A stretch of 64,000 nt of DNA from Emticicia sp. BO119 (lineage in GTDB: Bacteria; Bacteroidota; Bacteroidia; Cytophagales; Spirosomataceae): contig NZ_JACETV010000008.1 in the NCBI RefSeq assembly GCF_013912375.1, positions 1 to 64,000 on the forward strand, given 5' to 3'. The notes below the pieces were generated by a model. The model worked only from the letters and a program-made list of their open reading frames with translations. It was not told the DNA's origin and did not search any database. The position numbers and the translations under genes are program-made. Below are positions 8,234-20,265 of the stretch, piece after piece. The stretch's first letter is position 1. Each line of letters starts with the position of its first letter.

Positions 8234-9859
8234 ATGAATAGAACTCAAAATATCGAGCGTATAAAAAATGAAGATTTTGATATTTGCATCATAGGCGCTG
8301 GTGCAAGTGGGGCAGGCTGTGCTTTAGATGCCGCACTTCGTGGTTTAAAAGTGGCATTAATCGAAAAAAATGACTTCGCAGCCGAAACTTCTTCAAAGTC
8401 TACAAAACTTATCCACGGAGGCGTAAGATATTTAGAACAAGCTTTTAAGAATTTAGATTTCGGGCAATTACGTCAGGTGAGGCATGGTCTGGAAGAGCGT
8501 CATATTGTCATTAAAAATGCACCGCACCTGGCTCATCCTTTAGCGTTAATTACGCCTGTTTATAGTTGGTTAGAGGGTTTGTACTTTACTATAGGGCTTA
8601 CTATTTATGGTTTCTTTGCCAGAAATGATAGTATGCCTAAAGCTCAGTGGTTGAATAAAAAAGAAACCTTTGAGCGAATTCCGACTCTTACACCGAAGTT
8701 GCATAGTTCGGTGATGTACTATGATGGGCAATTAGACGATGCAAGGTATTGTCTGGCTCTTGCACATAGTGCTGATCAGCAGGGAGTTGCGGTAGTGAAT
8801 CATGCAGAGGTGGTAAATTTTAAAAAAGATTCTAATGGCAAAATTATTTCGGCAGATATCAAAGATTTATCCGGTAATACCTCATTTAATATAAAGTCAA
8901 AACTTTTTATCAATTGCACAGGTCCTTTTGCGGATAGTATCAGGCTATTGGCTAATTATTCATTAGAGAAAAGATTGCGTCCGAGTAAGGGGGTGCATAT
9001 CATGTTACCTGCCAGCGTATTAAAAAGTAAAGACGCAATGCTGATTCCGAAAACAAAAGATGGAAGAGTAGTTTTTGTGATACCTTTTGAGGGCGAGGTA
9101 ATGGTGGGTACAACTGACGACGAGTATAAAAATCTTGAGCTAGAACCAGTTTTAGAAAGTCAGGAAATTGATTTTCTGTTAGATACTCTCCGACCCTATC
9201 TTGCCAAAGTACCTGAGCGTTCTGCCATCAAATCAGGCTTCGGTGGTTTGCGCCCGCTTATTGCTTCGTCGGGTTCTAAGGCAACTAAGAAATTGGTAAG
9301 AGACCATGAAGTTGAGCATGATAAAACATCTAATTTATTAAGTCTTTTAGGTGGCAAATGGACAACTTACCGATTGATGGCCAAAGATACAATCGACGAT
9401 GCCTGCCATTTATTGAGTATAGATACTCCCTGCACTACTGAACACCATTATCTGGTAGGTGGTAAAAACTACCAATTTGAAGAATGGAAGAAAATACAGA
9501 AGGAATATCAGTTAGATGCTGATATTTGTCAGCATCTATTGCAGAAATATGGTACACAGGCAAAAGCCATATTGAAATATAAATCTACAGAAAGACTTCA
9601 TCAGGAATATCCTTTTATTACCGCAGAAATCATCTATGCTGTACAGGAAGAGATGGCTTGCTCGCTCCGTGATTTTTTTGCCAGACGAACGCGCATGGAA
9701 TTGCTCGACTGGCAGGCAACCTATGACACCGTACCAAAGGTTGCCAACCTGATGGGCAAGCTGTTGCAGTGGACAGACGAGCAAAAACAAAATAATATTT
9801 CAAATTATCAGGAGCTTCTAAAAGGCTTCATAAAAAGTGCAGATATAAAAGTAAAATAG
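8234..9859 (+). CDS. glpD: Aerobic glycerol-3-phosphate dehydrogenase
   Basis: FAD-dependent, membrane-associated enzyme oxidising glycerol-3-phosphate to dihydroxyacetone phosphate and passing electrons to the quinone pool. The FAD-binding Rossmann motif is at residues about 17-50 (CIIGAGASGAGCALDAALRG, then EKNDFAAETSS), followed by the GlpD signature STKLIHGGVRYLEQ. FGGLRPL and LLGGKWTTYRLMA are also family motifs. The C-terminal helical DAO_C-type domain has the RTRMELLDW block. Length 541 is standard. No glpK or glpF is adjacent. Its stop is 5 bases from the end of the convergent gene. Confidence 0.94.
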   Translation: MNRTQNIERIKNEDFDICIIGAGASGAGCALDAALRGLKVALIEKNDFAAETSSKSTKLIHGGVRYLEQAFKNLDFGQLRQVRHGLEERHIVIKNAPHLAHPLALITPVYSWLEGLYFTIGLTIYGFFARNDSMPKAQWLNKKETFERIPTLTPKLHSSVMYYDGQLDDARYCLALAHSADQQGVAVVNHAEVVNFKKDSNGKIISADIKDLSGNTSFNIKSKLFINCTGPFADSIRLLANYSLEKRLRPSKGVHIMLPASVLKSKDAMLIPKTKDGRVVFVIPFEGEVMVGTTDDEYKNLELEPVLESQEIDFLLDTLRPYLAKVPERSAIKSGFGGLRPLIASSGSKATKKLVRDHEVEHDKTSNLLSLLGGKWTTYRLMAKDTIDDACHLLSIDTPCTTEHHYLVGGKNYQFEEWKKIQKEYQLDADICQHLLQKYGTQAKAILKYKSTERLHQEYPFITAEIIYAVQEEMACSLRDFFARRTRMELLDWQATYDTVPKVANLMGKLLQWTDEQKQNNISNYQELLKGFIKSADIKVK

Positions 9860-9864
9860 CTTTC

Positions 9865-11484
9865 TTAATCTGTACAGCCTTTTATTTCTGCTTTGAATAC
9901 GGCACCCAAAGTTTCAAAACCAGGAGTCAGTATTATTGCTTTTCCTGCCTGATAAACCACGCTGGCAGGTGATAGTAATTTATTGCTTCCTGTTATTTCT
10001 CCTGACGCTTTAAAGAGATTATCACCTGAAACAATATCATCTGTCAGGTTTCTACTCAATGGGTTTATTGTCAGAGGGCTCATTGTTGGATTTCCTGTTA
10101 GTATCTGATTTGACGAGGCTACTCTTATGCGATAACCTGTACCACCAGTAACACTTAATGGAATAGAACAATGCACTACCCCTGCCGTATTAGTTGTTCC
10201 TATAATTGTAGGGATAGCTGTCTCAAAATTGCCAGTTTCATCAGATAACTGTACTTTAAAGGTGTTTCCTCCACCAAAACTACCTGTAGTTGTAAAACTT
10301 ACGTCGACATTGGTTCCTGCACATAAGTTGGCTGTAGAGAGCATAGGTGCTGAAATAGTTGCTAAATTACCAACAATTGTAAATCTGACAATAACGGGGC
10401 CGTAAGTACGCCCACCTCCTTTATTATCTTCTGCATATCCTGTGGCTGTTAAGGTATATTGACCCGGTTGAAGATTCATGCCATAAAAATGATTCCCCAA
10501 ATTATCAAATACTGTGTATGGGAAAACATTCTGAATAATATTCCAATTCAAATCTGGGCCTTGCATATTGAGCTCGAAACTCCCGATTGTTAGCGTATTA
10601 CAAACAGGCACTAAGGAGATGTTTGTAGGAAAAGAAACCTGATCGATAACCATACCATCAACCAGAGGGAACAAAGACTGATAAGGGTTTCCGGATCTGT
10701 TGTAATAATAATCCACCAATCTGACACAAGGGTCTAAACCATTGATAACCACATTTGTAGTTGCGGTTGCACTACAACCATTGTTACTAACAGTTACGGT
10801 GTAAATCCCAGCGTTAGCCTGAACTGCATCAGCAATTGTTGGTGATTGTGCTGAACTACTAAATGAAGCAGGACCTGACCAATTATAAGAAGTTCCTCCG
10901 ATTGCACTCAATGCAACAGTTTGCCCAACATTATAAGGGCCTGTGTTGCTGGCTGAAGCTTGTGGCGTCTGATTGATAGTCAGATTTGTGGCATTAGGTG
11001 ATGAAATTACAGCCGGCGCTGAACTTTTTACTCTGATACGATACCCGTTTCCGGTGATTGTATTCAAAGGGATGATACCCTGAATATTTCCTGAGTTATT
11101 ACTGCTTAAACTCCCTAACTTGACCGGACTCGTAAAATTCCCACTGGCATCAGATAATTCGGCAATAAAAACATTTCCACTCCCAATTATATCAACTGCT
11201 GTAAAAGGAATATCAATAGTTGCCCCGCTACAAAAAGTATTGGGGCTTATGATACCCACGCTGATACTACTGGTGTTCTGCTGGAATCCTCTCGAAACAG
11301 AAGTAGCATTCAAAGGGTCTGGCACAATGAAGGTTTCACCAATACTACGGGATACCTGTACATTGCCCACAGATACGCTACCCCCCGCCGTAGATAAAAC
11401 TTTGGGGTTAACGCTCTGAGCCTGTGAATATTTCGTAATGAAGATAAATCCCAGACTTATATATAATAGACATAATCTCTTCAT
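9865..11484 (-). CDS. Large secreted protein with Ig-like/cell-wall-like repeats
   Basis: 539 residues with a signal peptide (MKRLCLLYISLGFIFITKYSQAQ). Residues about 25-75 (VLSTAGGSVSVGNVQVSRSIGETF ... SRGFQQ) are the N-terminal module often found on Bacteroidota surface proteins. Two similar ~90-residue beta domains follow (SGATIDIPFTA...GYRIRVKSS and AGTNVDVSFTT...GYRIRVASS), separated by an Ig/PKD-like domain (GPYNVGQTVALSA...GIYTVTVSNNGC) and a module ending QPGQYTLTATGYAED. The C terminus (VVYQAGKAIILTPGFE...FKAEIKGC) is a recurring tail in Cytophagales exoproteins, perhaps for secretion. It lies 21 bases after the collagen-like gene, so the two probably form an operon. The function is unknown; an adhesin or matrix role is inferred. 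Confidence 0.65.
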   Translation of the reverse strand: MKRLCLLYISLGFIFITKYSQAQSVNPKVLSTAGGSVSVGNVQVSRSIGETFIVPDPLNATSVSRGFQQNTSSISVGIISPNTFCSGATIDIPFTAVDIIGSGNVFIAELSDASGNFTSPVKLGSLSSNNSGNIQGIIPLNTITGNGYRIRVKSSAPAVISSPNATNLTINQTPQASASNTGPYNVGQTVALSAIGGTSYNWSGPASFSSSAQSPTIADAVQANAGIYTVTVSNNGCSATATTNVVINGLDPCVRLVDYYYNRSGNPYQSLFPLVDGMVIDQVSFPTNISLVPVCNTLTIGSFELNMQGPDLNWNIIQNVFPYTVFDNLGNHFYGMNLQPGQYTLTATGYAEDNKGGGRTYGPVIVRFTIVGNLATISAPMLSTANLCAGTNVDVSFTTTGSFGGGNTFKVQLSDETGNFETAIPTIIGTTNTAGVVHCSIPLSVTGGTGYRIRVASSNQILTGNPTMSPLTINPLSRNLTDDIVSGDNLFKASGEITGSNKLLSPASVVYQAGKAIILTPGFETLGAVFKAEIKGCTD

Positions 11485-11505
11485 ATCAATAAGTTTAGGG
11501 CTTAT

Positions 11506-13948
<2,443 letters not shown>

Positions 13949-14659
13949 ATGCCACTCAATGAAAAAAAACTATTAATAATTATTCCCTGCTTTAATGAAG
14001 AGGTCTCTATTGCTCAACTCCTGACAGAATTATTGAGTTTAAAACTGCCCTACAGATTGTGTATTGCGGTAGTAAACGACTGCTCAACAGATAACTCTTT
14101 ATCGGTTATACAGCCATTTAATATAGTTGTGTTAAATCTACCAGTTAACTTGGGTATAGGAGGTGCCATGCAAACCGGCTATAAGTATGCTTCCAGGCAT
14201 AATTATGATTTAGCTGTTCAAATGGATGGTGACGGGCAACACCCCCCAAGCCAATTGGCTAAATTATTAGACCATTATAAAAAAACAAATGCGAATATAG
14301 TAATTGGTTCAAGGTTTATTTCAAAAGAGGGTTTTCAGTCTTCCTTTTTGCGTAGAAGTGGAATTGCTTATTTTCATCGGCTTAATCAGTTATTTACCGG
14401 TAAACGCATTTTAGATATTACCTCAGGCTTTCGTTTGTTTGATGAAAAAGCTATCCGTATTGCCGCTAACAGCTATCCTGATGAATACCCTGAGCCCGAA
14501 TCGCTGGTTGCCTTTGCCAAGGCAGGACTCACCATTGATGAAATAGCGGTTGTGATGAAAGAACGTCAGGGAGGTCAATCATCAATCAGTTCTTTTTCAG
14601 GTATTTACTATATGATAAAAGTAAGCATAGCCATGTTTTTTGCTTACATAAGGAAATAA
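13949..14659 (+). CDS. Family 2 glycosyltransferase (DPM1-like)
   Basis: Cytoplasmic-face GT-A glycosyltransferase of about 236 residues without C-terminal membrane helices. Motifs: IIPCFNEE at the start, NDCSTDNS (nucleotide binding), PVNLGIGGAMQTGYKYA, and the metal-binding QMDGDGQHPP. These are typical of dolichyl/polyprenyl-phosphate mannosyl- or glucosyltransferases. The ATG at 13949 (MPLNEKKLLI) is preferred over an in-frame TTG at 13934. It converges with the methyltransferase gene, two bases apart, next to a TMTC-like membrane protein that could use polyprenyl-phosphate-linked sugars; that link is inference. Confidence 0.85.
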   Translation: MPLNEKKLLIIIPCFNEEVSIAQLLTELLSLKLPYRLCIAVVNDCSTDNSLSVIQPFNIVVLNLPVNLGIGGAMQTGYKYASRHNYDLAVQMDGDGQHPPSQLAKLLDHYKKTNANIVIGSRFISKEGFQSSFLRRSGIAYFHRLNQLFTGKRILDITSGFRLFDEKAIRIAANSYPDEYPEPESLVAFAKAGLTIDEIAVVMKERQGGQSSISSFSGIYYMIKVSIAMFFAYIRK

Positions 14660-14660
14660 T

Positions 14661-15539
14661 CTACTGACGGAAAAAGAAGACCCGGATGTCGGCACTGGTA
14701 TTCTGAATAATGGGTTTTATCAATACCAACAAACTACTGATTGCATATGCTTTAGGTTTACTTATCTTGCTATCAGCCATAATACGCTCTTTAATGCTCG
14801 AAAAATCTAAAGTTTCTAACCTAAAGCTTTGCAAAAGTTTAAACCCATATTGATTTATATAGGCCGAAAGGTTTTTAGCATTAAAATAATTAATATGGGG
14901 GCTATGAAAATTAAACTGCCAAAGCCTGTCTAAAAACGACTTGATTTTCAGATAATAGAGAGTTGTAGCAGTGCGATAGAAAAAACCACTGCTCATGGGT
15001 ATATTGATAATTAATATCCCAGATTTTTTCAGGTCTTTTTTGATACTCAATAAAAGATTATTTAAATCAGAAATGTGTTCAAATACATCATTGAAAATGA
15101 TAAAATCATATCCCTCTTCAGAAGCAGTAGATTCATTAGGGTAAAAACCCTTTACTACATTCAGTTTATTTTTTTCATAATAATCTGCGAATGTATTTTC
15201 GGGTTCTATCCCGATACAATCAATATTATTAGCACGACATACTTCTAACCACCACCCGTTTCCGCTTCCTATTTCAAGCCCCTTAAAAGTTTCCATTTCT
15301 TTAAAAAAGGTCCCCTTTAACGCTTTTACAATTAACTCAAAGTTGTGTAAACGAAGTTTTTTCAGCCCAATTTCACGGCTATCTTCTTCTAAACTGGACT
15401 GGAAAGATAAATCGAAAGCTGCATCAGAAGAATATAAATCACACGAAGGACACTTGTAAACCTTATGTTTCAATTCAAATTTCAAATTCTGTGTATTTCC
15501 ACAAACAATACATTGTAAATTATTCATTGCTGCTGTCAT
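14661..15539 (-). CDS. Class I SAM-dependent methyltransferase with N-terminal zinc finger
   Basis: 292 residues. The N terminus has two CxxC pairs (CIVCG and CPSC) that form a small zinc ribbon. A Rossmann-type methyltransferase follows: GLEIGSGNGWWLEVC (motif I, SAM binding), GIEPE (acidic residue of motif II) and FIIFNDVFEHISDLNNLL (motif IV with the Methyltransf_23-like DVFEH). This architecture is common in enzymes of surface-glycan or sugar biosynthesis loci. The start codon overlaps the stop of the upstream TMTC-like gene by 4 bases (ATGA), indicating translational coupling. The substrate is unknown. Confidence 0.82.
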   Translation of the reverse strand: MTAAMNNLQCIVCGNTQNLKFELKHKVYKCPSCDLYSSDAAFDLSFQSSLEEDSREIGLKKLRLHNFELIVKALKGTFFKEMETFKGLEIGSGNGWWLEVCRANNIDCIGIEPENTFADYYEKNKLNVVKGFYPNESTASEEGYDFIIFNDVFEHISDLNNLLLSIKKDLKKSGILIINIPMSSGFFYRTATTLYYLKIKSFLDRLWQFNFHSPHINYFNAKNLSAYINQYGFKLLQSFRLETLDFSSIKERIMADSKISKPKAYAISSLLVLIKPIIQNTSADIRVFFFRQ

Positions 15540-17854
15540 TTATTTTTTCTCTTATATGCCTCTGCCAAATTCCCTTTTAAAAGTTCGTTAGCCGGATTTA
15601 TCTTTAACCCTTTCTCTCCTGCAATAATCGCATTTTCCCAATCGCCTAATTGGTTGTAGGCTGCACATATATTATTGTAAGCTAAATCATAATCGGGTTT
15701 TAAAGCCAATGATTTCCGGCAAGCCTCGATGCATTCCTTATATTTTTTCTGATTAAAATACATCAGGCTTAAAGTCAGAAAATTCTCTGCTGATGGTTGT
15801 TTCGCTACTTGTTGTGCTGTACTCGATGTATTGATACTGTTTTCGGCTAATGCCAGATTATTTTGGGCTAACTGAAAGTCGGGTTTTAAGGCAATAGCCT
15901 TTTTCAGAAACGGAATGGCTTTATCAAATTGTTTGAGTTCATTGTAGGCCGAGCCAATATTATTATAAGCCTCTGCATAATCAGATTTTAGTTTTAAAGC
16001 CTCTGAAGCTACGTCAATACTTTGCTGATATTGCCCTGCCTGATAATATGACAAACTCAAAGCAAGATATTTTTCAGGGCTTGGATTCTGTCTGATCAGT
16101 TCTAACTGTAAACTCAGGCTATTCTGTTTTTTTGATGCAGACTCCTTGTACCTTAATGCTTCCTGATTATCAGGGGCTAATTGTAAGGTGCTTTGAGCTA
16201 ACTGCGCTAATTTTTCATACTCCTGCTGAATATCATAAATTTTCATCAACAACTCTCTTGAGGCTAAATAAGCAGGAGAAATTTCAATTGCTTTTAATAA
16301 AAGCGGAACAGCCTCGGTATATCTGAATTGGTTTACTAAAAATCTACTATAGAAATAATAAGAATCTGCACTGGTACTATTATAAGATAAAGCCTTTTTA
16401 AAATAAGTTTCTGCACTTGTTTTATCTCTCATAGCCTCTTTTAATACTCCCAGATTTATATGAAGCGTAGCATAGTATGGTAACCCTACCAAGGCATCTG
16501 TAAAATATTTTTCAGCTATAGCATATTCTCCCTTAGTCATTTTAGAAAGCCCATAGTTCATCAAACCTCTATAATTTTCAGGGCTTTTTACTGTTACATC
16601 ATACCATAAACTTTCTTCGGTTTTCCAGACTTTGTTTCGCTGATAAGTTCCGGAACCATAAGCAATTAAAATAATTACAATAACTGAGACAATTGCTTTT
16701 GAATACCTTTCATAGAAGCTTTTGTATTTCATCAATAGCAAAGCCACTCCCCAGACTATTGCCATGATAAGCCCTATAAAAGGAAAAAACATCCGGTGGT
16801 CATTCATTACTTCTCCTAAGGGAATAATACTTGATGAAGGTACTAAGGCTAAAAAAAACCAGATAATACCGAAACTAACCGGACGTGTAGCTGTTTTTTT
16901 TGAGCTGTAAAATGCTACTATAAGCATGAGTATAATAAACAACAAACCTATAAAAAATCTTATATCCCAGATATTTTTCAATAATTGCCAGTCGGTATCA
17001 GCACTCAGGTGGACAGGCAAAAATAATGTACCGAAATAATAGGTAATAACAAAAGGTTGTGTGATAAGATATAACCAGGGGGAATTCCCTCCTGCCTGCC
17101 AGGTTTTAGGTGTAAATTGATCAACCCACCAATACAGTAAAACACACACAACCAGAGCGGGAGTTATCCTCACAATGCTATTAAGTGTCTGTTTAAAACA
17201 GCTTCTCTTGAAAAAGTCTGCCATACTACTATTTTTCTCAAAAAAAGCAACATAGAAAAATAATATAGGGGCAAACATCACCGCAGTAGGTTTGGCTAAA
17301 GTGCCTAAAACAATTGGAAGCAGGTATAGAAAAGTTTTTCGACAAAAAGATGAATAGGTATATAATACAAAAGCAAGTATAACAAAAAAAGTAGATTGGA
17401 TATCAGAGCGGGCAATCACATAATTTACGGTCTCAGCCATAGCAGGGTGTAATAAATACCATGCAACAGCCACTAAGGAAATATAGTAATTCCAGGGATT
17501 CTTATAGGCAATATTAAAAATCTTTAAAAAAAAGAGTAACATTAATATCCCCTGAATCAGATAGAAGACAAAAGTAAGCAGATGAAAATAAAAAAGGTTA
17601 TAGCCATTTCCTAACCAGTAATCAATGGCAAGTGAGGTAGTAACTACAGGCCGATAAGCCTGATTAGCGGGTAAGGTACTAAATGTAGTAGCATCTTTGA
17701 AAAACAAAGGTATGTTTTTCAGGCTACGGATATAGAGGTTGTTTTCAATGGTATGGGAGTCATCAAAATGAAAAGCATTGTAAAAATGATTGCTATAAAC
17801 AATACAGGTAACAATAATTATTAAGGCTAAATAAAGCTTCTGATACTTTTTCAT
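15536..17854 (-). CDS. Multi-spanning membrane protein with C-terminal TPR repeats (TMTC-like)
   Basis: 772 residues. Residues 1 to about 405 contain about ten hydrophobic helices. The N-terminal extracytoplasmic loop has FHFDDSHTIENN, an Asp-rich loop like that of GT-C mannosyltransferases and the TMTC proteins, and NYVIARSD resembles their second conserved loop. Residues about 430-772 are 9-10 tetratricopeptide repeats (for example AEAYNNIGSAYNELKQFDKAIPFLKKAI). The layout matches bacterial homologues of TMTC O-mannosyltransferases, but activity is not demonstrated. It is the first gene of a two-gene operon with the methyltransferase. Confidence 0.78.
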   Translation of the reverse strand: MKKYQKLYLALIIIVTCIVYSNHFYNAFHFDDSHTIENNLYIRSLKNIPLFFKDATTFSTLPANQAYRPVVTTSLAIDYWLGNGYNLFYFHLLTFVFYLIQGILMLLFFLKIFNIAYKNPWNYYISLVAVAWYLLHPAMAETVNYVIARSDIQSTFFVILAFVLYTYSSFCRKTFLYLLPIVLGTLAKPTAVMFAPILFFYVAFFEKNSSMADFFKRSCFKQTLNSIVRITPALVVCVLLYWWVDQFTPKTWQAGGNSPWLYLITQPFVITYYFGTLFLPVHLSADTDWQLLKNIWDIRFFIGLLFIILMLIVAFYSSKKTATRPVSFGIIWFFLALVPSSSIIPLGEVMNDHRMFFPFIGLIMAIVWGVALLLMKYKSFYERYSKAIVSVIVIILIAYGSGTYQRNKVWKTEESLWYDVTVKSPENYRGLMNYGLSKMTKGEYAIAEKYFTDALVGLPYYATLHINLGVLKEAMRDKTSAETYFKKALSYNSTSADSYYFYSRFLVNQFRYTEAVPLLLKAIEISPAYLASRELLMKIYDIQQEYEKLAQLAQSTLQLAPDNQEALRYKESASKKQNSLSLQLELIRQNPSPEKYLALSLSYYQAGQYQQSIDVASEALKLKSDYAEAYNNIGSAYNELKQFDKAIPFLKKAIALKPDFQLAQNNLALAENSINTSSTAQQVAKQPSAENFLTLSLMYFNQKKYKECIEACRKSLALKPDYDLAYNNICAAYNQLGDWENAIIAGEKGLKINPANELLKGNLAEAYKRKNK

Positions 17855-17935
17855 TAATCGAGGAATAGTTTCTTTAGGCTATAGATGAGGATAAAGAGTA
17901 GAGAAACATTCTTGCTCCTCTACCCTACTTACTAT

Positions 17936-20044
17936 TTACAAATTCAATACCGTACCCATATTCCACCATATAAAGGCATAGATATCGGCGGTTTGTTCTA
18001 TATTTTTGGCTGTATTACTTGCTCCGTGCCCGGAGTTGGTATCAATTCTGATTAATAATGGATTGGTACTGCTTTTTCCGGCTTTTGCCTGTAGCATCGC
18101 TGCATACTTGAATGAGTGTGCAGGCACAACGCGGTCGTCGTGGTCGGCAGTAGTAATTAAAGTAGCCGGATAATCTACTCCCTCTTTGATATTATGCAAA
18201 GGTGAGTAGGCATAAAGAGCCTTGAACTCATCGGCATTATCAGCCGAACCATAATCGGCAATCCAGTTCCAGCCGATAGTAAATTTCTGGAAGCGCAACA
18301 TATCCATTACTCCTACCTGTGGAATTGCTACTCTGGCTAACTCAGGTCTCTGGTTCATTACAGCACCCACCAAAAGCCCACCATTTGAGCCGCCACGTAT
18401 AGCCAGGTGGGCATTATCACAATACTTTTGTGCTATCAGGTATTCTCCTGCAGCAATGAAATCATCAAATACATTTTGTTTCTTCAGTTTCATTCCCTGC
18501 TCATGCCATTTCTCACCATATTCACTGCCTCCTCTTAAATTAGCCTGAGCAAACACTCCCCCCTGCTCTAAGAACGGAATCAACAACGGACTAAACGCTG
18601 GATTCATACTAATATTGAAACCTCCATAGCCATACAAAAGCGTAGGATTTTGTCCATTTAATTCAATACCTTTCTTATATACAATGAACATCGGAATCTT
18701 GGTACCGTCTTTACTCGGATAAAATACCTGTTTAGTTTCAAAATCAGTAGCTTTAAAATCAACTTCGGGTGAGCGGAAAACTGAACTTTGTCTGGCAGCT
18801 ATATCATAACTGAAAATAGTAGATGGATAATTGAACGAAGTAAAAGTATAAAATACCGATTTATCATCAGCATTACCCCCAAAACCCGAAGCAGTGCCTA
18901 AGCCCGGCAATTTAATTTCATTTTCCAGCTTACCTTTCAAATCATATACGTAGGCACGGGTAGTCACATCTTTCATATAAGTCAGAAATAATTTTCCACC
19001 TGCTACATTAGATGACTGTAGAGGTTCGGTTTTCTCTGCTACTATTGATTTCCATGAGCCATCTGCGGTGTTAAAGCTCTCAATTTTTTCGTTTTTTGCA
19101 TCTTTATTGGTTTGAATCAACAGCGTCTTACCCACATTCTCAATTACTCCATATGAAAAGTCAGTTACCTCTCTTACCACAGGTTTGAATGTCTTACCAC
19201 CCATTTCCTTGTAAAATAAGGCATTGCCATCTTTACCCTTGCCTCTGTCGCTCACATTCAAAATCGCGAACTGTTCATCTTCTGTAGTGCTTACTGTATG
19301 GAAACGTTGCGGATTAGCCTTATCTTCATATACAAGTGCATCTGCACTTTGAGATGTACCCAACTTATGAAAAAACACCTGATGATTTTCGTTTTTTGCT
19401 GCTAACGCACTACCATCAGGCTTAGGATAACGGCTGTAGTAAAAACCATCTCCCTGCCAGGCAATGCCAGAAACTTTTACCCATTCAATTTTATCTGATA
19501 GATTCTGCTTGGTTGACATATCCATGATAAAGATTTCCTGCCAGTCTGAACCTCCTTTCGATAAAGCATAAGCGGCATATTTACCATCTCTGGACAAATG
19601 AAATTGTGCCAGCCGGGTAGTTGCATCTGTAGATAGTTTGTTAGGATCTAATATTTCTTCAGGTGTACCATTCAGACCTTTCTGGCGATATAGCACCGAT
19701 TGATTTTGTAAACCATCGTTTTTATAAAAATAATACCATTCGCCTTTACGACTTGGGGCTGAATATTTAGCATAATTATAAATTTTCTCCAATCGCTTTT
19801 TTAATGCTTCACGATATGGTATTTTCTCTAAATAACCAAATGTTACCTGATTCTGTTGCTTTACCCATTCTGCTGTTTCAGCAGATCGGTCATCCTCTAA
19901 CCAACGATAAGGGTCTACAACGGTAGTGCCGTGATAATTGTCTTTTTGTTCTACCATTCGTGTTGTGGGATACTTTAATTGAGCCATTAAGAAAAAAGGA
20001 GCCATAATAAGCGTGATAGTGAATATGCCGATTGGTCTTTTCAT
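17936..20044 (-). CDS. Prolyl oligopeptidase family serine protease (S9A), secreted
   Basis: 702 residues. It has a signal peptide (MKRPIGIFTITLIMAPFFLMAQ), so it acts in the periplasm or outside, unlike cytoplasmic animal enzymes. The N-terminal part (YRWLEDDRSAETAEWVKQQN) is the family signature, followed by a seven-bladed propeller region. The alpha/beta hydrolase domain holds the triad: Ser in RGGSNGGLL, Asp in TTADHDDRVVPAHS and His673 in NSGHGA. It cleaves after proline in short peptides. Single gene, divergent from fdhD. Confidence 0.93.
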   Translation of the reverse strand: MKRPIGIFTITLIMAPFFLMAQLKYPTTRMVEQKDNYHGTTVVDPYRWLEDDRSAETAEWVKQQNQVTFGYLEKIPYREALKKRLEKIYNYAKYSAPSRKGEWYYFYKNDGLQNQSVLYRQKGLNGTPEEILDPNKLSTDATTRLAQFHLSRDGKYAAYALSKGGSDWQEIFIMDMSTKQNLSDKIEWVKVSGIAWQGDGFYYSRYPKPDGSALAAKNENHQVFFHKLGTSQSADALVYEDKANPQRFHTVSTTEDEQFAILNVSDRGKGKDGNALFYKEMGGKTFKPVVREVTDFSYGVIENVGKTLLIQTNKDAKNEKIESFNTADGSWKSIVAEKTEPLQSSNVAGGKLFLTYMKDVTTRAYVYDLKGKLENEIKLPGLGTASGFGGNADDKSVFYTFTSFNYPSTIFSYDIAARQSSVFRSPEVDFKATDFETKQVFYPSKDGTKIPMFIVYKKGIELNGQNPTLLYGYGGFNISMNPAFSPLLIPFLEQGGVFAQANLRGGSEYGEKWHEQGMKLKKQNVFDDFIAAGEYLIAQKYCDNAHLAIRGGSNGGLLVGAVMNQRPELARVAIPQVGVMDMLRFQKFTIGWNWIADYGSADNADEFKALYAYSPLHNIKEGVDYPATLITTADHDDRVVPAHSFKYAAMLQAKAGKSSTNPLLIRIDTNSGHGASNTAKNIEQTADIYAFIWWNMGTVLNL

Positions 20045-20265
20045 AGTCGGAGATGAGTTTTTATTACTACAAAGTAAAGCATATTTTGCAAAAAAAGGTA
20101 GCCCATAATACTATATGCAAATATTAATTTCTATCTGTTTTAAAGGATTTTAAAAAGACTAATCAATCAGAAATATTTAATTTGTACAAAAATCATACTT
20201 GTCTTTATCTCCTCAAAACCTTAGCTAACTGATTCTTGTTACACTAAAAACATAGTTTCTTAAAC

